Shown piece after piece: positions 1 through 4,899 of a DNA stretch of 6,542 nucleotides. Where the stretch lies: NCBI GenBank assembly GCA_964591565.1, contig CAZQEC010000045.1, positions 1-6,542 on the forward strand, given 5' to 3'. Position numbers and translations under genes: made by a program. The notes under the pieces are model-generated. The model worked only from the letters and a program-made list of their open reading frames with translations. It was not told the origin of the DNA and did not search any database. The first letter of the stretch is position 1. Each line of letters starts with the position of its first letter. Origin of the DNA: CAZQEC01 sp964591565 (lineage in GTDB: Bacteria > Patescibacteriota > UBA1384 > CAJBMM01).

Positions 1-1
1 G

Positions 2-127
2 TTAGGTAATCATCTGAGGTTTAATCAATTACCGTGGATTTTGGAGACGCCAGATCTTAAAACCGAGATTGTAGAAGTTCCAGAGAGTTTGACAACGCTA
101 CAAAGGTTACACCTTAAGAAGGAGTAA
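2..127 (+). CDS. 3' end of an unrecognised protein gene (41 codons visible)
   Basis: Only one plus-strand frame stays open from the window edge to a TAA at 125-127, giving 41 residues that end in LQRLHLKKE. The start lies outside the window. The tail is charged and leucine-bearing; the spacing in PESLTTLQRLHL faintly recalls a leucine-rich repeat, but one possible unit is not enough for a call. No signal or catalytic motif is visible. The next gene starts 60 bp downstream behind its own -10 box, so the two are probably transcribed separately. Confidence 0.5.
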   Translation, partial: LGNHLRFNQLPWILETPDLKTEIVEVPESLTTLQRLHLKKE

Positions 128-170
128 CCTTGTATAAGTGGCTGGATATTTTTGGTTAGATCACATAACA

Positions 171-182
171 TATAATAAGAGG
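171..182 (+). promoter_or_regulatory. -10 box and possible ribosome binding site of the small membrane protein gene
   Basis: A perfect TATAAT occupies 171-176. No convincing -35 hexamer lies 16-18 bp upstream; TTGGTT at 152-157 is too close. AGAGG at 178-182 could act as a Shine-Dalgarno 5 nt before the ATG at 188. If TATAAT is the true -10 box, transcription would begin near 183 and exclude this site, so either the RNA is almost leaderless or another upstream promoter is used. Confidence 0.4.
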
Positions 183-187
183 TTACA

Positions 188-406
188 ATGCAACCATTAA
201 TAGATATCTACAATCAATTCTTAAGTCTTTTTCCAGACCCTTGGCATCCGTGGGTGTCGGTGGCGGTGGTGATTGTGATGATTATGCTTATTTTGCGGTT
301 CTGGAAAGTGGGAGTTATTGGGATAGTCCTGCTGGTTTTGTTTGTACCTGCATCCATTCCGGTGCTGAAGAATATATTTGATTTCATTATAAAGCTGATT
401 AGATGA
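188..406 (+). CDS. small hydrophobic membrane protein, 72 aa
   Basis: I do not recognise the family. The product has an amphipathic N-terminus (about residues 1-18), a proline- and tryptophan-rich turn (PDPWHPW, 17-23), and two adjoining hydrophobic stretches near residues 22-38 and 41-60 separated by RFWK, followed by a short hydrophobic/basic tail ending KLIR. This predicts a two-pass inner-membrane protein. There is no cleavable signal peptide pattern. The ATG has AGAGG 5 nt upstream. The TGA stop at 404-406 falls in the second unit of an octamer tandem repeat, so the last codons are made of repeat DNA. Function is unknown. Confidence 0.6.
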   Translation: MQPLIDIYNQFLSLFPDPWHPWVSVAVVIVMIMLILRFWKVGVIGIVLLVLFVPASIPVLKNIFDFIIKLIR

Positions 407-426
407 TTAGGTGATTAGCTGATTAG
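395..426 (+). repeat. four tandem 8-bp units, NTGATTAG
   Basis: The units are CTGATTAG, ATGATTAG, GTGATTAG and CTGATTAG, with only the first base varying. The array overlaps the last codons and the TGA stop of the preceding gene. The units are 8 bp here, while the other intergenic arrays in this window have 7-bp units. From 427 to 489 I see no further structure. Confidence 0.8.
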
Positions 427-489
427 CAATAGATTTTTCGGAGCATTGAGTTAAGTGTACGCATAATTTCATTTGGTCAGAAATGATAT

Positions 490-540
490 GTCATTGCGAT
501 CCATCCGTCGCCCGAAGGGCTATGGAGGAGAAGCAATCTG
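490..540 (+). repeat. left arm of a perfect 51-bp inverted repeat
   Basis: This segment is the exact reverse complement of 895-945 (51 of 51 bases, 52 counting the T at 489 and A at 946). It begins GTCATTGCGA and ends GAAGCAATCTG. The arm can itself fold: ATTGC 493-497 with GCAAT 533-537, CCAT 501-504 with ATGG 522-525, and GCCC 510-513 with GGGC 517-520 around a GAA loop. This is the form of a REP-like palindromic repeat. From memory, GTCATTGCGA...GAAGCAATC repeats recur in intergenic DNA of many bacteria. Confidence 0.9.
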
Positions 541-566
541 ACGAAGCTTTATGCTTCGTCGTTTTG
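540..566 (+). terminator. hairpin with T-rich tail, possible plus-strand terminator
   Basis: GACGAAGC (540-547) pairs perfectly with GCTTCGTC (553-560) around a 5-nt loop, followed by GTTTTGTT. This could end plus-strand transcripts from the small membrane gene. On the minus strand the same hairpin encodes the last residues (DEA) and stop of the GIY-YIG gene and has no T tract after it. It abuts the inner end of the left repeat arm and may simply be part of the repeat. Confidence 0.4.
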
Positions 567-860
567 TTCAGATCTAAGTTTGTAGTACAAATCTTCAAAT
601 TTGGGATTAACTTTGCGAATTAACAACAACTTATCTGCTCTCGAACCGCCCTTGATCTGTTTTTCTCGAGTGATAGCTGAGCCGGGATTATTGCAAATTT
701 CGTAGTACACAAGTTTCTTAATGTTGTAGCGAGCGGTAAAACCGCTAACCGATTTTTGTTTGTGCGTATAAACACGACCAATAAGATTATTTGAAATACC
801 TGTGTAGAGAACCGAATTATGATAATTAGTCATTATGTAGACATAGTATTGACGTGCCAT
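549..860 (-). CDS. single-domain GIY-YIG endonuclease (COG2827/YhbQ-like), 103 aa
   Basis: The family comprises small metal-dependent DNA endonucleases. Visible motifs, in order: YYVYI (5-9, the GIY strand), LYTGIS (18-23, the YIG motif with T for I), R29 and H33 in GRVYTHK, FTARYN (41-46), LVYYE (50-54), and the catalytic glutamate E66 in TREKQIKG. NPKFEDLY (85-92) corresponds to the usual NPxWxDL end of the family. All expected catalytic residues (Y6, Y19, R29, E66) are present and the length is normal, so the protein should be active. There is no clear Shine-Dalgarno before the ATG at 860. It is the only gene between two identical inverted repeats, and its last codons lie in a hairpin touching the left arm. 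Cellular substrate unknown. Confidence 0.9.
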   Translation of the reverse strand: MARQYYVYIMTNYHNSVLYTGISNNLIGRVYTHKQKSVSGFTARYNIKKLVYYEICNNPGSAITREKQIKGGSRADKLLLIRKVNPKFEDLYYKLRSEQNDEA

Positions 861-880
861 GCTTAGAGTTTACACCAAAA

Positions 881-896
881 TGTCGCTAAAGCGACA
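881..896 (-). other. short hairpin at the inner edge of the right repeat arm
   Basis: TGTCGCT (881-887) pairs with AGCGACA (890-896); the last two bases belong to the right 51-bp arm. It lies in the 5' leader of the GIY-YIG gene, about 20 bp before its start. A matching hairpin sits at the inner edge of the left arm (540-560), so the element is structurally symmetric beyond its arms. Confidence 0.55.
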
Positions 897-945
897 GATT
901 GCTTCTCCTCCATAGCCCTTCGGGCGACGGATGGATCGCAATGAC
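895..945 (-). repeat. right arm of the perfect 51-bp inverted repeat
   Basis: Exact reverse complement of 490-540. Its outer end is ...GCAATGAC at 945 and its inner end CAGATTGC at 895. It lies 27 bp downstream of the PadR stop codon and 35 bp upstream of the GIY-YIG start, with both genes on the minus strand. Its own hairpin (GCCC/GGGC core) may act as a processing or attenuation structure on a PadR transcript. Confidence 0.9.
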
Positions 946-972
946 AGATAAGATATTCGTATTTCGGATTTT

Positions 973-1317
973 TTAGAGTACAATCGCTTTGTTGAGCAGT
1001 GGAATGGCTTGACCGTAGTTTTTGGCGGCGGCGCGAAAGGCGTGCTTGCCTTTTTCGGTGATTTGATAAATTTTGCGCTCACGACCTTTATATTTAGTGG
1101 CGTGCACCGTTAAGTAACTATCTCTTTCAAGTTGTCCCAACGCCGGGTAAAGTGTGCCTTGCGTTGGTTTACAGGCGCCCCAAGAAATTTCTTCAATGCG
1201 CTTACTTAAAACGTACCCATATGTTGACTCATCGCGTAGGGCTTTAAGCAAGAAAAAGCGGATCAACCCTTGGTTAATCATTTTTTGCCAATATTCATCG
1301 GATTCTAAATCAGGCAA
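973..1317 (-). CDS. PadR-family transcriptional regulator, 114 aa
   Basis: PadR proteins are small winged-helix DNA-binding dimers, usually repressors. Numbered from the proposed TTG: a leading helix with LIRFFLLKAL (18-27), TYGYVLSKRIEE (32-43), the recognition region KPTQGTLYPAL (50-60) with LE (63-64), the wing GRERKIYQITEKG (78-90), then a short C-terminal helix. The frame is open back to an ATG at 1356, but those codons are a heptamer repeat array. TTG at 1317-1315 with AAGGGAG four bases upstream gives a product starting PDLESDEYW, typical of the family. The C-terminal dimerisation region is short. It is divergent from the 1587 gene and lies upstream of the GIY-YIG element; palindromes in the shared gap suggest control of itself and that neighbour. 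Confidence 0.88.
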   Translation of the reverse strand: MPDLESDEYWQKMINQGLIRFFLLKALRDESTYGYVLSKRIEEISWGACKPTQGTLYPALGQLERDSYLTVHATKYKGRERKIYQITEKGKHAFRAAAKNYGQAIPLLNKAIVL

Positions 1318-1321
1318 AGTA

Positions 1322-1328
1322 CTCCCTT
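1322..1328 (-). promoter_or_regulatory. Shine-Dalgarno that supports the TTG start of padR
   Basis: On the minus strand AAGGGAG is followed by four bases and then TTG at 1317-1315. No comparable site precedes the ATG at 1356 or the internal ATG at 1281, which favours TTG initiation. Confidence 0.55.
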
Positions 1329-1334
1329 CGGTCG

Positions 1335-1362
1335 TAATGCAAAATGCATAATGCATAAATCA
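1335..1362 (-). repeat. heptamer array, 4 units (TAATGCA type)
   Basis: In phase units TAATGCA, AAATGCA, TAATGCA, TAAATCA. The array forms most of the leader of padR. Its segment 1336-1358 is complementary to 1454-1476 at 20 of 23 positions, so it is the inverted partner of the array at 1453-1487. Confidence 0.75.
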
Positions 1363-1363
1363 T

Positions 1364-1378
1364 CAAATCTACGATTTG
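1364..1378. promoter_or_regulatory. 15-bp palindrome, candidate PadR operator
   Basis: CAAATC (1364-1369) and GATTTG (1373-1378) are perfect inverted halves separated by TAC. The site is 46 bp upstream of the proposed padR start. PadR proteins bind short inverted repeats near their own promoters, so this is a reasonable operator candidate. It lacks the classic ATGT-N8-ACAT form, and other palindromes in the gap compete for the role. Confidence 0.35.
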
Positions 1379-1402
1379 TAGTTGCTCTTTTTAGGATCAC
1401 AA

Positions 1403-1414
1403 CCATAATTATGG
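1403..1414. promoter_or_regulatory. 12-bp perfect palindrome CCATAATTATGG
   Basis: A perfect dyad in the middle of the padR/1587 divergent gap, flanked by AT-rich DNA. A second dyad, GTGGCT CCC AGCCAC, lies at 1432-1446. Either could bind a dimeric regulator such as PadR. No direct evidence of use is visible. Confidence 0.3.
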
Positions 1415-1452
1415 AAGATTTTATATATTTTGTGGCTCCCAGCCACTCCACA

Positions 1453-1487
1453 ATTATGCATTCTGCATTATCCATTATCCATTTCTT
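1453..1487 (+). repeat. heptamer array, 5 units (ATTNTSC type)
   Basis: In phase units ATTATGC, ATTCTGC, ATTATCC, ATTATCC, ATTTCTT. It is inverted relative to the array at 1335-1362. The two could pair in single-stranded DNA or RNA and enclose the palindromes at 1364-1446. Confidence 0.8.
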
Positions 1488-1520
1488 ATTACATCGTCCC
1501 TCAAGGCACTTTAAGAGTAT

Positions 1521-1530
1521 TGCAATTGCA
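1521..1530. promoter_or_regulatory. 10-bp palindrome TGCAATTGCA next to the -35 box
   Basis: A perfect dyad ending 6 bp upstream of the TTGTCA -35 hexamer of the 1587 gene. Its position would suit an operator that affects RNA polymerase binding. Short AT-rich palindromes also arise by chance. Confidence 0.3.
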
Positions 1531-1536
1531 TCTATA

Positions 1537-1565
1537 TTGTCAAGGTTTGTGATGGAGATTATGAT
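1537..1565 (+). promoter_or_regulatory. sigma-70 type promoter of the 1587 gene
   Basis: TTGTCA (1537-1542), a 17-bp spacer, and TATGAT (1560-1565) each differ from consensus by one base. Transcription would begin near 1572, leaving a leader of about 15 nt whose AGGAG (1573-1577) is nine bases before the ATG. This is the best promoter in the window. Confidence 0.7.
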
Positions 1566-1586
1566 AATAAATAGGAGTGCAGTTTT

Positions 1587-2111
1587 ATGCGATTAACGGG
1601 GTGGATTGTGGCAATAATAGGTTTAGCGGGTGTGTTTGGGCTGTATTTGTACATTTCGAATCAGTTTGCCAAAACAACAGAATATGAAAACTCTTCTACT
1701 GTGAGCGCCGATGATGGTCAATTAAAATCTGTTGCTATGACGAATATCGAACAAAAGCGCATTGATGATTGGATTAAATTAAATGATTTGAATAAATATG
1801 CTGAGTCTAAATCTACGGTGTATAATCTAGGCGAGCCATTAATGAAAGGTGGCGTTAAGATTTATCGCGACCGATATCAATATATTTTAGCCAAAAATGT
1901 AGCTAGACCATGGAACGATGGCACTGAGTTAGATGAAAAAGCGTTGATAGAAACTTGGATAAAATCTAATTCATTGAATGAATACGGTGATCCGTCTGGC
2001 TCTGCTTACATTGGTGCCACACCTTTGTTTGACGAAAAGTTGGGCAAGACAATTGATAAGTACGATTACATTCGTGCAAAACACCCCGAACGACCTTGGG
2101 CAGGAAAGTAA
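1587..2111 (+). CDS. membrane-anchored protein with two 62-residue tandem units, 174 aa
   Basis: Residues 6-24 form one hydrophobic helix after MRLTG; the rest is likely extracytoplasmic, with a polar linker (25-53). Two homologous units follow without any gap: W62 matches W124 and W109 matches W171, an exact 62-residue offset. Shared positions are WIKxN, LNxY (68-71/130-133), Y79/Y141, PL (84-85/146-147), D95/D157, YxYI (97-100/159-162), AK (102-103/164-165) and RPW (107-109/169-171); I count 19 identities in 48. The second unit keeps fuller motifs, LNEYGDPSG, TPLFDEKLGK and KHPERPW; the first lost GDP and FDE. I recall similar LNxYGD...PLFDE...HPxxPW stretches in other bacterial surface proteins but know no function. 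AGGAG lies 9 nt upstream. Divergent from padR, whose product may regulate it. Confidence 0.75.
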   Translation: MRLTGWIVAIIGLAGVFGLYLYISNQFAKTTEYENSSTVSADDGQLKSVAMTNIEQKRIDDWIKLNDLNKYAESKSTVYNLGEPLMKGGVKIYRDRYQYILAKNVARPWNDGTELDEKALIETWIKSNSLNEYGDPSGSAYIGATPLFDEKLGKTIDKYDYIRAKHPERPWAGK

Positions 2112-2122
2112 GCCAGTCGAAT

Positions 2123-2150
2123 AAGGTATAATGTATTAGGTATAGCGTAT
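2123..2150 (+). repeat. heptamer array, 4 units (NNNGTAT type)
   Basis: In phase units AAGGTAT, AATGTAT, TAGGTAT, AGCGTAT: GTAT recurs at 2126, 2133, 2140 and 2147. A TATAAT at 2127-2132 lies inside it and a second TATAAT at 2158-2163 follows. Neither has a good -35 hexamer, so promoter use for mutM is possible but unproven. Confidence 0.7.
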
Positions 2151-2187
2151 CAGAGGCTATAATCCGCCATGCTTTTACGCTTCCTTC

Positions 2188-2222
2188 CTACTAGCTACCT
2201 GCTACTTGCTACTGGCTATGGA
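2188..2222 (+). repeat. heptamer array, 4-5 units (CTACNNG type) ending in the mutM ribosome binding site
   Basis: In phase units CTACTAG, CTACCTG, CTACTTG, CTACTGG, then the degenerate CTATGGA. The last unit runs into GGAG (2220-2223), the likely Shine-Dalgarno of mutM four bases before its ATG. The repeat therefore reaches the translation initiation site. Confidence 0.8.
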
Positions 2223-2227
2223 GTTTT

Positions 2228-3088
2228 ATGCCCGAATTACCGGAAGTTGAAGTTTTAGTACGAGGATTGCGCGATGAGCTGATTGGTCGCGTTATTCAAT
2301 CTGTTCAGATCAGCAAACCAAAAATGTGGCAGGGCATTGAATCTACGGATATTATCGGGAAAAAAATTAATTCGATTGAGCGCATCGCCAAATTAATTGT
2401 GATTTCCTTATCTGGCGGATTTTCGATACTGATTCACTTAAAAATGACCGGTCAACTGATATTTGTTGATCCGAGTGGCGCCAAGATTGCTGGCGGGCAC
2501 CCCGACGACCAATTTTTGGCCAATCAGCCAAGTAAATACACCCATATAGTTTTTGATTTTGATGATGGAAGCCACCTTTATTTTAACGATATGCGCCAGT
2601 TTGGTTATGTTAAGGTGGTGAACACATCGGCGCTTTTGGATCACAAGCATATTGCCACCATCGGTGTTGAGCCATTTGCACCCGAGTTCACATTCCAATA
2701 TCTATTTGACGCCTTGCAAAGACGCCCCAAAACCACCGTGAAACAAGTGTTAATGGATCAAACGGTCATTGGCGGTATTGGTAACATTTACTGTGACGAA
2801 AGTTTATTCGAGGCGAAAATATCACCGAAAAGGAAAGCGGCGAGCATTACCGAAATTGAATCTGGCAACTTGCATTCATCCATTATCAAAACGCTCGAAA
2901 AGGGGATTAAATACGGTGGCACATCCTATAAAGATTATGTGCATCACAATGGTACCAAGGGGACAATGCAAGATCATTTGCAAGTTTACCGGCGGCATGG
3001 GCAAAAATGCCTGCGTTGTGGTAACATTATCTCGCGCACCATTATTGGTGGTCGCGGCACCCATTTTTGTGCGGAATGTCAGGAGTGA
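2228..3088 (+). CDS. mutM: formamidopyrimidine-DNA glycosylase (Fpg/MutM), 286 aa
   Basis: Fpg removes 8-oxoguanine and formamidopyrimidines from DNA and cleaves the abasic strand (base excision repair). The start MPELPEVE carries the catalytic P2 and E3 once Met is removed. Also visible: K55 (the K57 of E. coli), HLKMTG (70-75), FNDMRQFGYV (119-128), the helix-two-turn-helix with IGGIGNIYCDESLFEAKISP (181-200), and a C-terminal zinc finger CLRC (261-264) and CAEC (281-284) with the GRGTHF loop (275-280). All key residues are intact and length is close to the family norm. A short extra segment near residues 84-102 precedes a core strand. GGAG is 4 nt upstream. It stops with TGA. Preceded and followed by heptamer arrays. 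Confidence 0.97.
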   Translation: MPELPEVEVLVRGLRDELIGRVIQSVQISKPKMWQGIESTDIIGKKINSIERIAKLIVISLSGGFSILIHLKMTGQLIFVDPSGAKIAGGHPDDQFLANQPSKYTHIVFDFDDGSHLYFNDMRQFGYVKVVNTSALLDHKHIATIGVEPFAPEFTFQYLFDALQRRPKTTVKQVLMDQTVIGGIGNIYCDESLFEAKISPKRKAASITEIESGNLHSSIIKTLEKGIKYGGTSYKDYVHHNGTKGTMQDHLQVYRRHGQKCLRCGNIISRTIIGGRGTHFCAECQE

Positions 3089-3112
3089 TCGGAGGATGGA
3101 TAACAAAGAATG

Positions 3113-3147
3113 CAATTTTCAATTATCAATTTTCAATTTTCAATAAA
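3113..3147 (+). repeat. heptamer array, 5 units (CAATTTT type)
   Basis: In phase units CAATTTT, CAATTAT, CAATTTT, CAATTTT, CAATAAA, 24 bp after the mutM stop. After a 4-base phase shift the 7-bp rhythm continues weakly: TCA at 3151, 3158 and 3165. Confidence 0.8.
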
Positions 3148-3181
3148 TTATCATTGATCAATTGTCAGATACGCACTATTA

Positions 3182-3230
3182 TTACCAGCCACTTGCTACT
3201 AACTACAGTCTGTCTTCTATTTTCCGACTT
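3182..3230 (+). repeat. heptamer array, about 7 degenerate units (CYACTNN type)
   Basis: In phase units TTACCAG, CCACTTG, CTACTAA, CTACAGT, CTGTCTT, CTATTTT, CCGACTT. The core CTACTNG matches the array before mutM (2188-2222), so both may share an origin. The array ends 8 bp before the -10-like TACAAT of the next gene. Confidence 0.65.
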
Positions 3231-3237
3231 GTAGTTG

Positions 3238-3243
3238 TACAAT
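3238..3243 (+). promoter_or_regulatory. -10-like TACAAT placed for a leaderless start
   Basis: TACAAT ends 7 bp before the ATG at 3251, so RNA would begin at or beside the start codon. No Shine-Dalgarno precedes that ATG, which agrees with a leaderless message. A -35 hexamer is not evident; the position expected for it lies in the heptamer array. Confidence 0.4.
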
Positions 3244-3250
3244 AAATATA

Positions 3251-4162
3251 ATGAAACATTTACCTCGGCACATTATTGGTGGGATTGCTTTAACTAACGG
3301 GGTTTTAATGCACACGCCAGATGCGGCGGTAATGGGTATTCGCGGTACCGACGGTCACGTTTATACCAAATCGTGGGCATTGCCCGAGAGAAAATCCACT
3401 CAAAGTTGGCTAATGTGGCCCGGAATTCGTGGATTGTGGCTTCTAGTTCGCACCATTTTGTGGAATAGCCGCGTGCGCGCGGTGGCCGATTCAATTAGCA
3501 AAGATTTGCAAAAAACATCTGGGGGTAAAGGACACGACATGCCCGGTCACGCCCCTTCATCACTTTTCCCTAGTTTGGGCATTTTGGCGGCATTTTTGCT
3601 TTATGCTACCATAATTTTGAGCGTGAATGCTTATTTTGACTTAATGAACGGCAATTTTGCTATGGCGCAGTCGACCATTTTGACGGTATTATTGACCTTT
3701 GTTATTTTAGTTGTTCTGGTTCGTCGAGCGGGCATTTGGACATATATGGCGTATCACGGGGCATTGCATCAAGCCATTAACGGCTTTGAATCGGGGTCAA
3801 GATCTCATAAGACGACATCTAATCAATGGCCATGGCAGGCGCGGTGTGGGGTGTCGGTGGTGGCGTACGTGGCGCTTGGTTTGGTGATAATTGGTATTTT
3901 TTGGACGGACACTTCGTTTTGGCAATCTATACTTTTAGCGTTGATATTGTTTAGTGTTTCGTATGAAATTGTACAATGGCTCGATCGGTACAGTGATAAT
4001 TGGTGGGCGCGCGGTTTACTGGCGCCAGCGGTAGTGATGCAATTTTTGGTGGCGCGACAGCCCAGCAAAGAGCATTCCGAAGTGGCTTCGCATGTACTTT
4101 TTGAGCTTGAACATTTTAGTAAAGATATGAAGCAACACGCCTCCGAGCCGTTGTTGACTTAA
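3251..4162 (+). CDS. DUF1385 (YqhQ-like) integral membrane protein, 303 aa
   Basis: The family (COG3872) is described as a predicted metal-dependent enzyme; its reaction is unknown. The N-terminal part IIGGIALTNGVLMHTPDAAV (8-27) matches the family's GGQAVIEGVMMRGP opening, followed by IRGLWLL (59-65). Membrane segments are likely near 107-128, 140-158, 200-218 and 225-243. The signature region YHGALHQAIN (168-177) keeps both histidines (H169, H173), then ARCGVS (197-202), SYEI (237-240), and the ending MQFLVARQPSKEHSEVA (263-279) resembles the family's LQ.LTTREP...Q.EVA. The usual HGAEHK is HGALHQ here, so the acidic and basic positions are lost. Length is normal. No Shine-Dalgarno is seen. 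The next gene begins 42 bp downstream on the same strand. Confidence 0.85.
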   Translation: MKHLPRHIIGGIALTNGVLMHTPDAAVMGIRGTDGHVYTKSWALPERKSTQSWLMWPGIRGLWLLVRTILWNSRVRAVADSISKDLQKTSGGKGHDMPGHAPSSLFPSLGILAAFLLYATIILSVNAYFDLMNGNFAMAQSTILTVLLTFVILVVLVRRAGIWTYMAYHGALHQAINGFESGSRSHKTTSNQWPWQARCGVSVVAYVALGLVIIGIFWTDTSFWQSILLALILFSVSYEIVQWLDRYSDNWWARGLLAPAVVMQFLVARQPSKEHSEVASHVLFELEHFSKDMKQHASEPLLT

Positions 4163-4204
4163 GACGGGTAATGGCTTATATCTCGTATTACAGAGGGAAT
4201 CACA

Positions 4205-4891
4205 GTGGGCGATGTTACTAATCTAAATCAATTCGATTGGCCGGGGTGGCCTATTGACGCCAATCCATTCGGTAAAGACTTTGATGCGACCGCGCGCCGG
4301 CGTATGGTGCAGGGGAGCCAGGTTTTGATGCCATTATTACGAAAGCATTTTGATCAAATGGGTACGACGGTTTTGGAAATTGGTCCATTTTTTAACCCTC
4401 TCGTGACTCCAGAGGCATTTCCCAGTTTTGAGATATTCTATTGGGAAAATGATCGATACGTTGTGCAATATTTGCAACATAAATATCAAGGAAAACCAGC
4501 GCATATTATGTTTTCTGATCTCAATAAGGCCGACGGCCCCTCACTTTTGCGACTCAAATTAGAGAACCAGCAACAATTTCAAGCATTGGGTCGGCAACAA
4601 GTGTTATTCGATAGTGCTGTGGTGTCCCACGTTTTTAATTACACCGATTACAGATTATTACTGATATTTTTGAAGATATTCTTGAAAAAAGATGGGCTAC
4701 TTTTTATCAACAACGTTATCAATTATGGTTTGCCAGTTTTTTTCTCAGACAAACGACCGACTAGTAATGAGGAAATTGAAGTTACACTAACGAATACCGG
4801 CTACCATATTATTGAAAGTAAACTTGTTCCCTCGCCATATCCTGAACATCAAAAAAATGCACGTTTGCTCATCGTAGCGAAAAATATCTAA
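4205..4891 (+). CDS. class I SAM-dependent methyltransferase-like protein, 228 aa
   Basis: The order of elements fits a Rossmann-fold methyltransferase. Motif I is VLEIGPFFNPL (56-66); an acidic post-II position lies in YWENDRY (79-85); MFSDLNK (102-108) resembles motif III; FDSAVVSHVFNY (135-146) resembles motif IV; a helix and LLFINNVINYG (165-175) form the next strand. GYHIIESKL (199-207) and ARLLIVAK (219-226) would be the last two strands. Motif I has EIGPFF where EIGPGxNP is usual, losing a glycine next to the cofactor, so activity is uncertain. Substrate unknown. The start is GTG with GAGGG (4193-4197) seven bases upstream. It lies 42 bp after the DUF1385 gene and may be cotranscribed. 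Confidence 0.72.
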   Translation: MGDVTNLNQFDWPGWPIDANPFGKDFDATARRRMVQGSQVLMPLLRKHFDQMGTTVLEIGPFFNPLVTPEAFPSFEIFYWENDRYVVQYLQHKYQGKPAHIMFSDLNKADGPSLLRLKLENQQQFQALGRQQVLFDSAVVSHVFNYTDYRLLLIFLKIFLKKDGLLFINNVINYGLPVFFSDKRPTSNEEIEVTLTNTGYHIIESKLVPSPYPEHQKNARLLIVAKNI

Positions 4892-4899
4892 TTTATTAT

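Larger units (their letters stand above)
490..945. mobile_element. putative GIY-YIG mini-element bounded by 51-bp inverted repeats
   Basis: Two identical 51-bp arms in opposite orientation enclose about 350 bp that hold just one gene, a single-domain GIY-YIG nuclease. The perfect identity of non-coding arms in otherwise divergent intergenic DNA suggests recent insertion or sequence homogenisation. Just outside the arms the flanks AGAAATGATAT (479-489) and AGATAAGATAT (946-956) match at 9 of 11 bases, which could be a decayed target duplication. No transposase or recombinase is present. By analogy with RAYT transposases and REP sequences, the nuclease may act on the palindromic repeats; that is inference. 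The alternative is two independent REP-like insertions flanking an unrelated gene. Confidence 0.5.

Noticed and set aside
490..945. Group I intron or intein carrying a homing GIY-YIG enzyme
   Set aside because: No interrupted host gene flanks it, no intron core elements are seen, and the nuclease is the short stand-alone type.
870..1082. 70-codon minus-strand frame overlapping padR
   Set aside because: It is a shadow frame running through the right repeat arm; padR occupies the same DNA with clear family motifs.
395..3230. CRISPR array from the many short repeats
   Set aside because: Units are 7-8 bp and directly adjacent, without spacers or cas genes.
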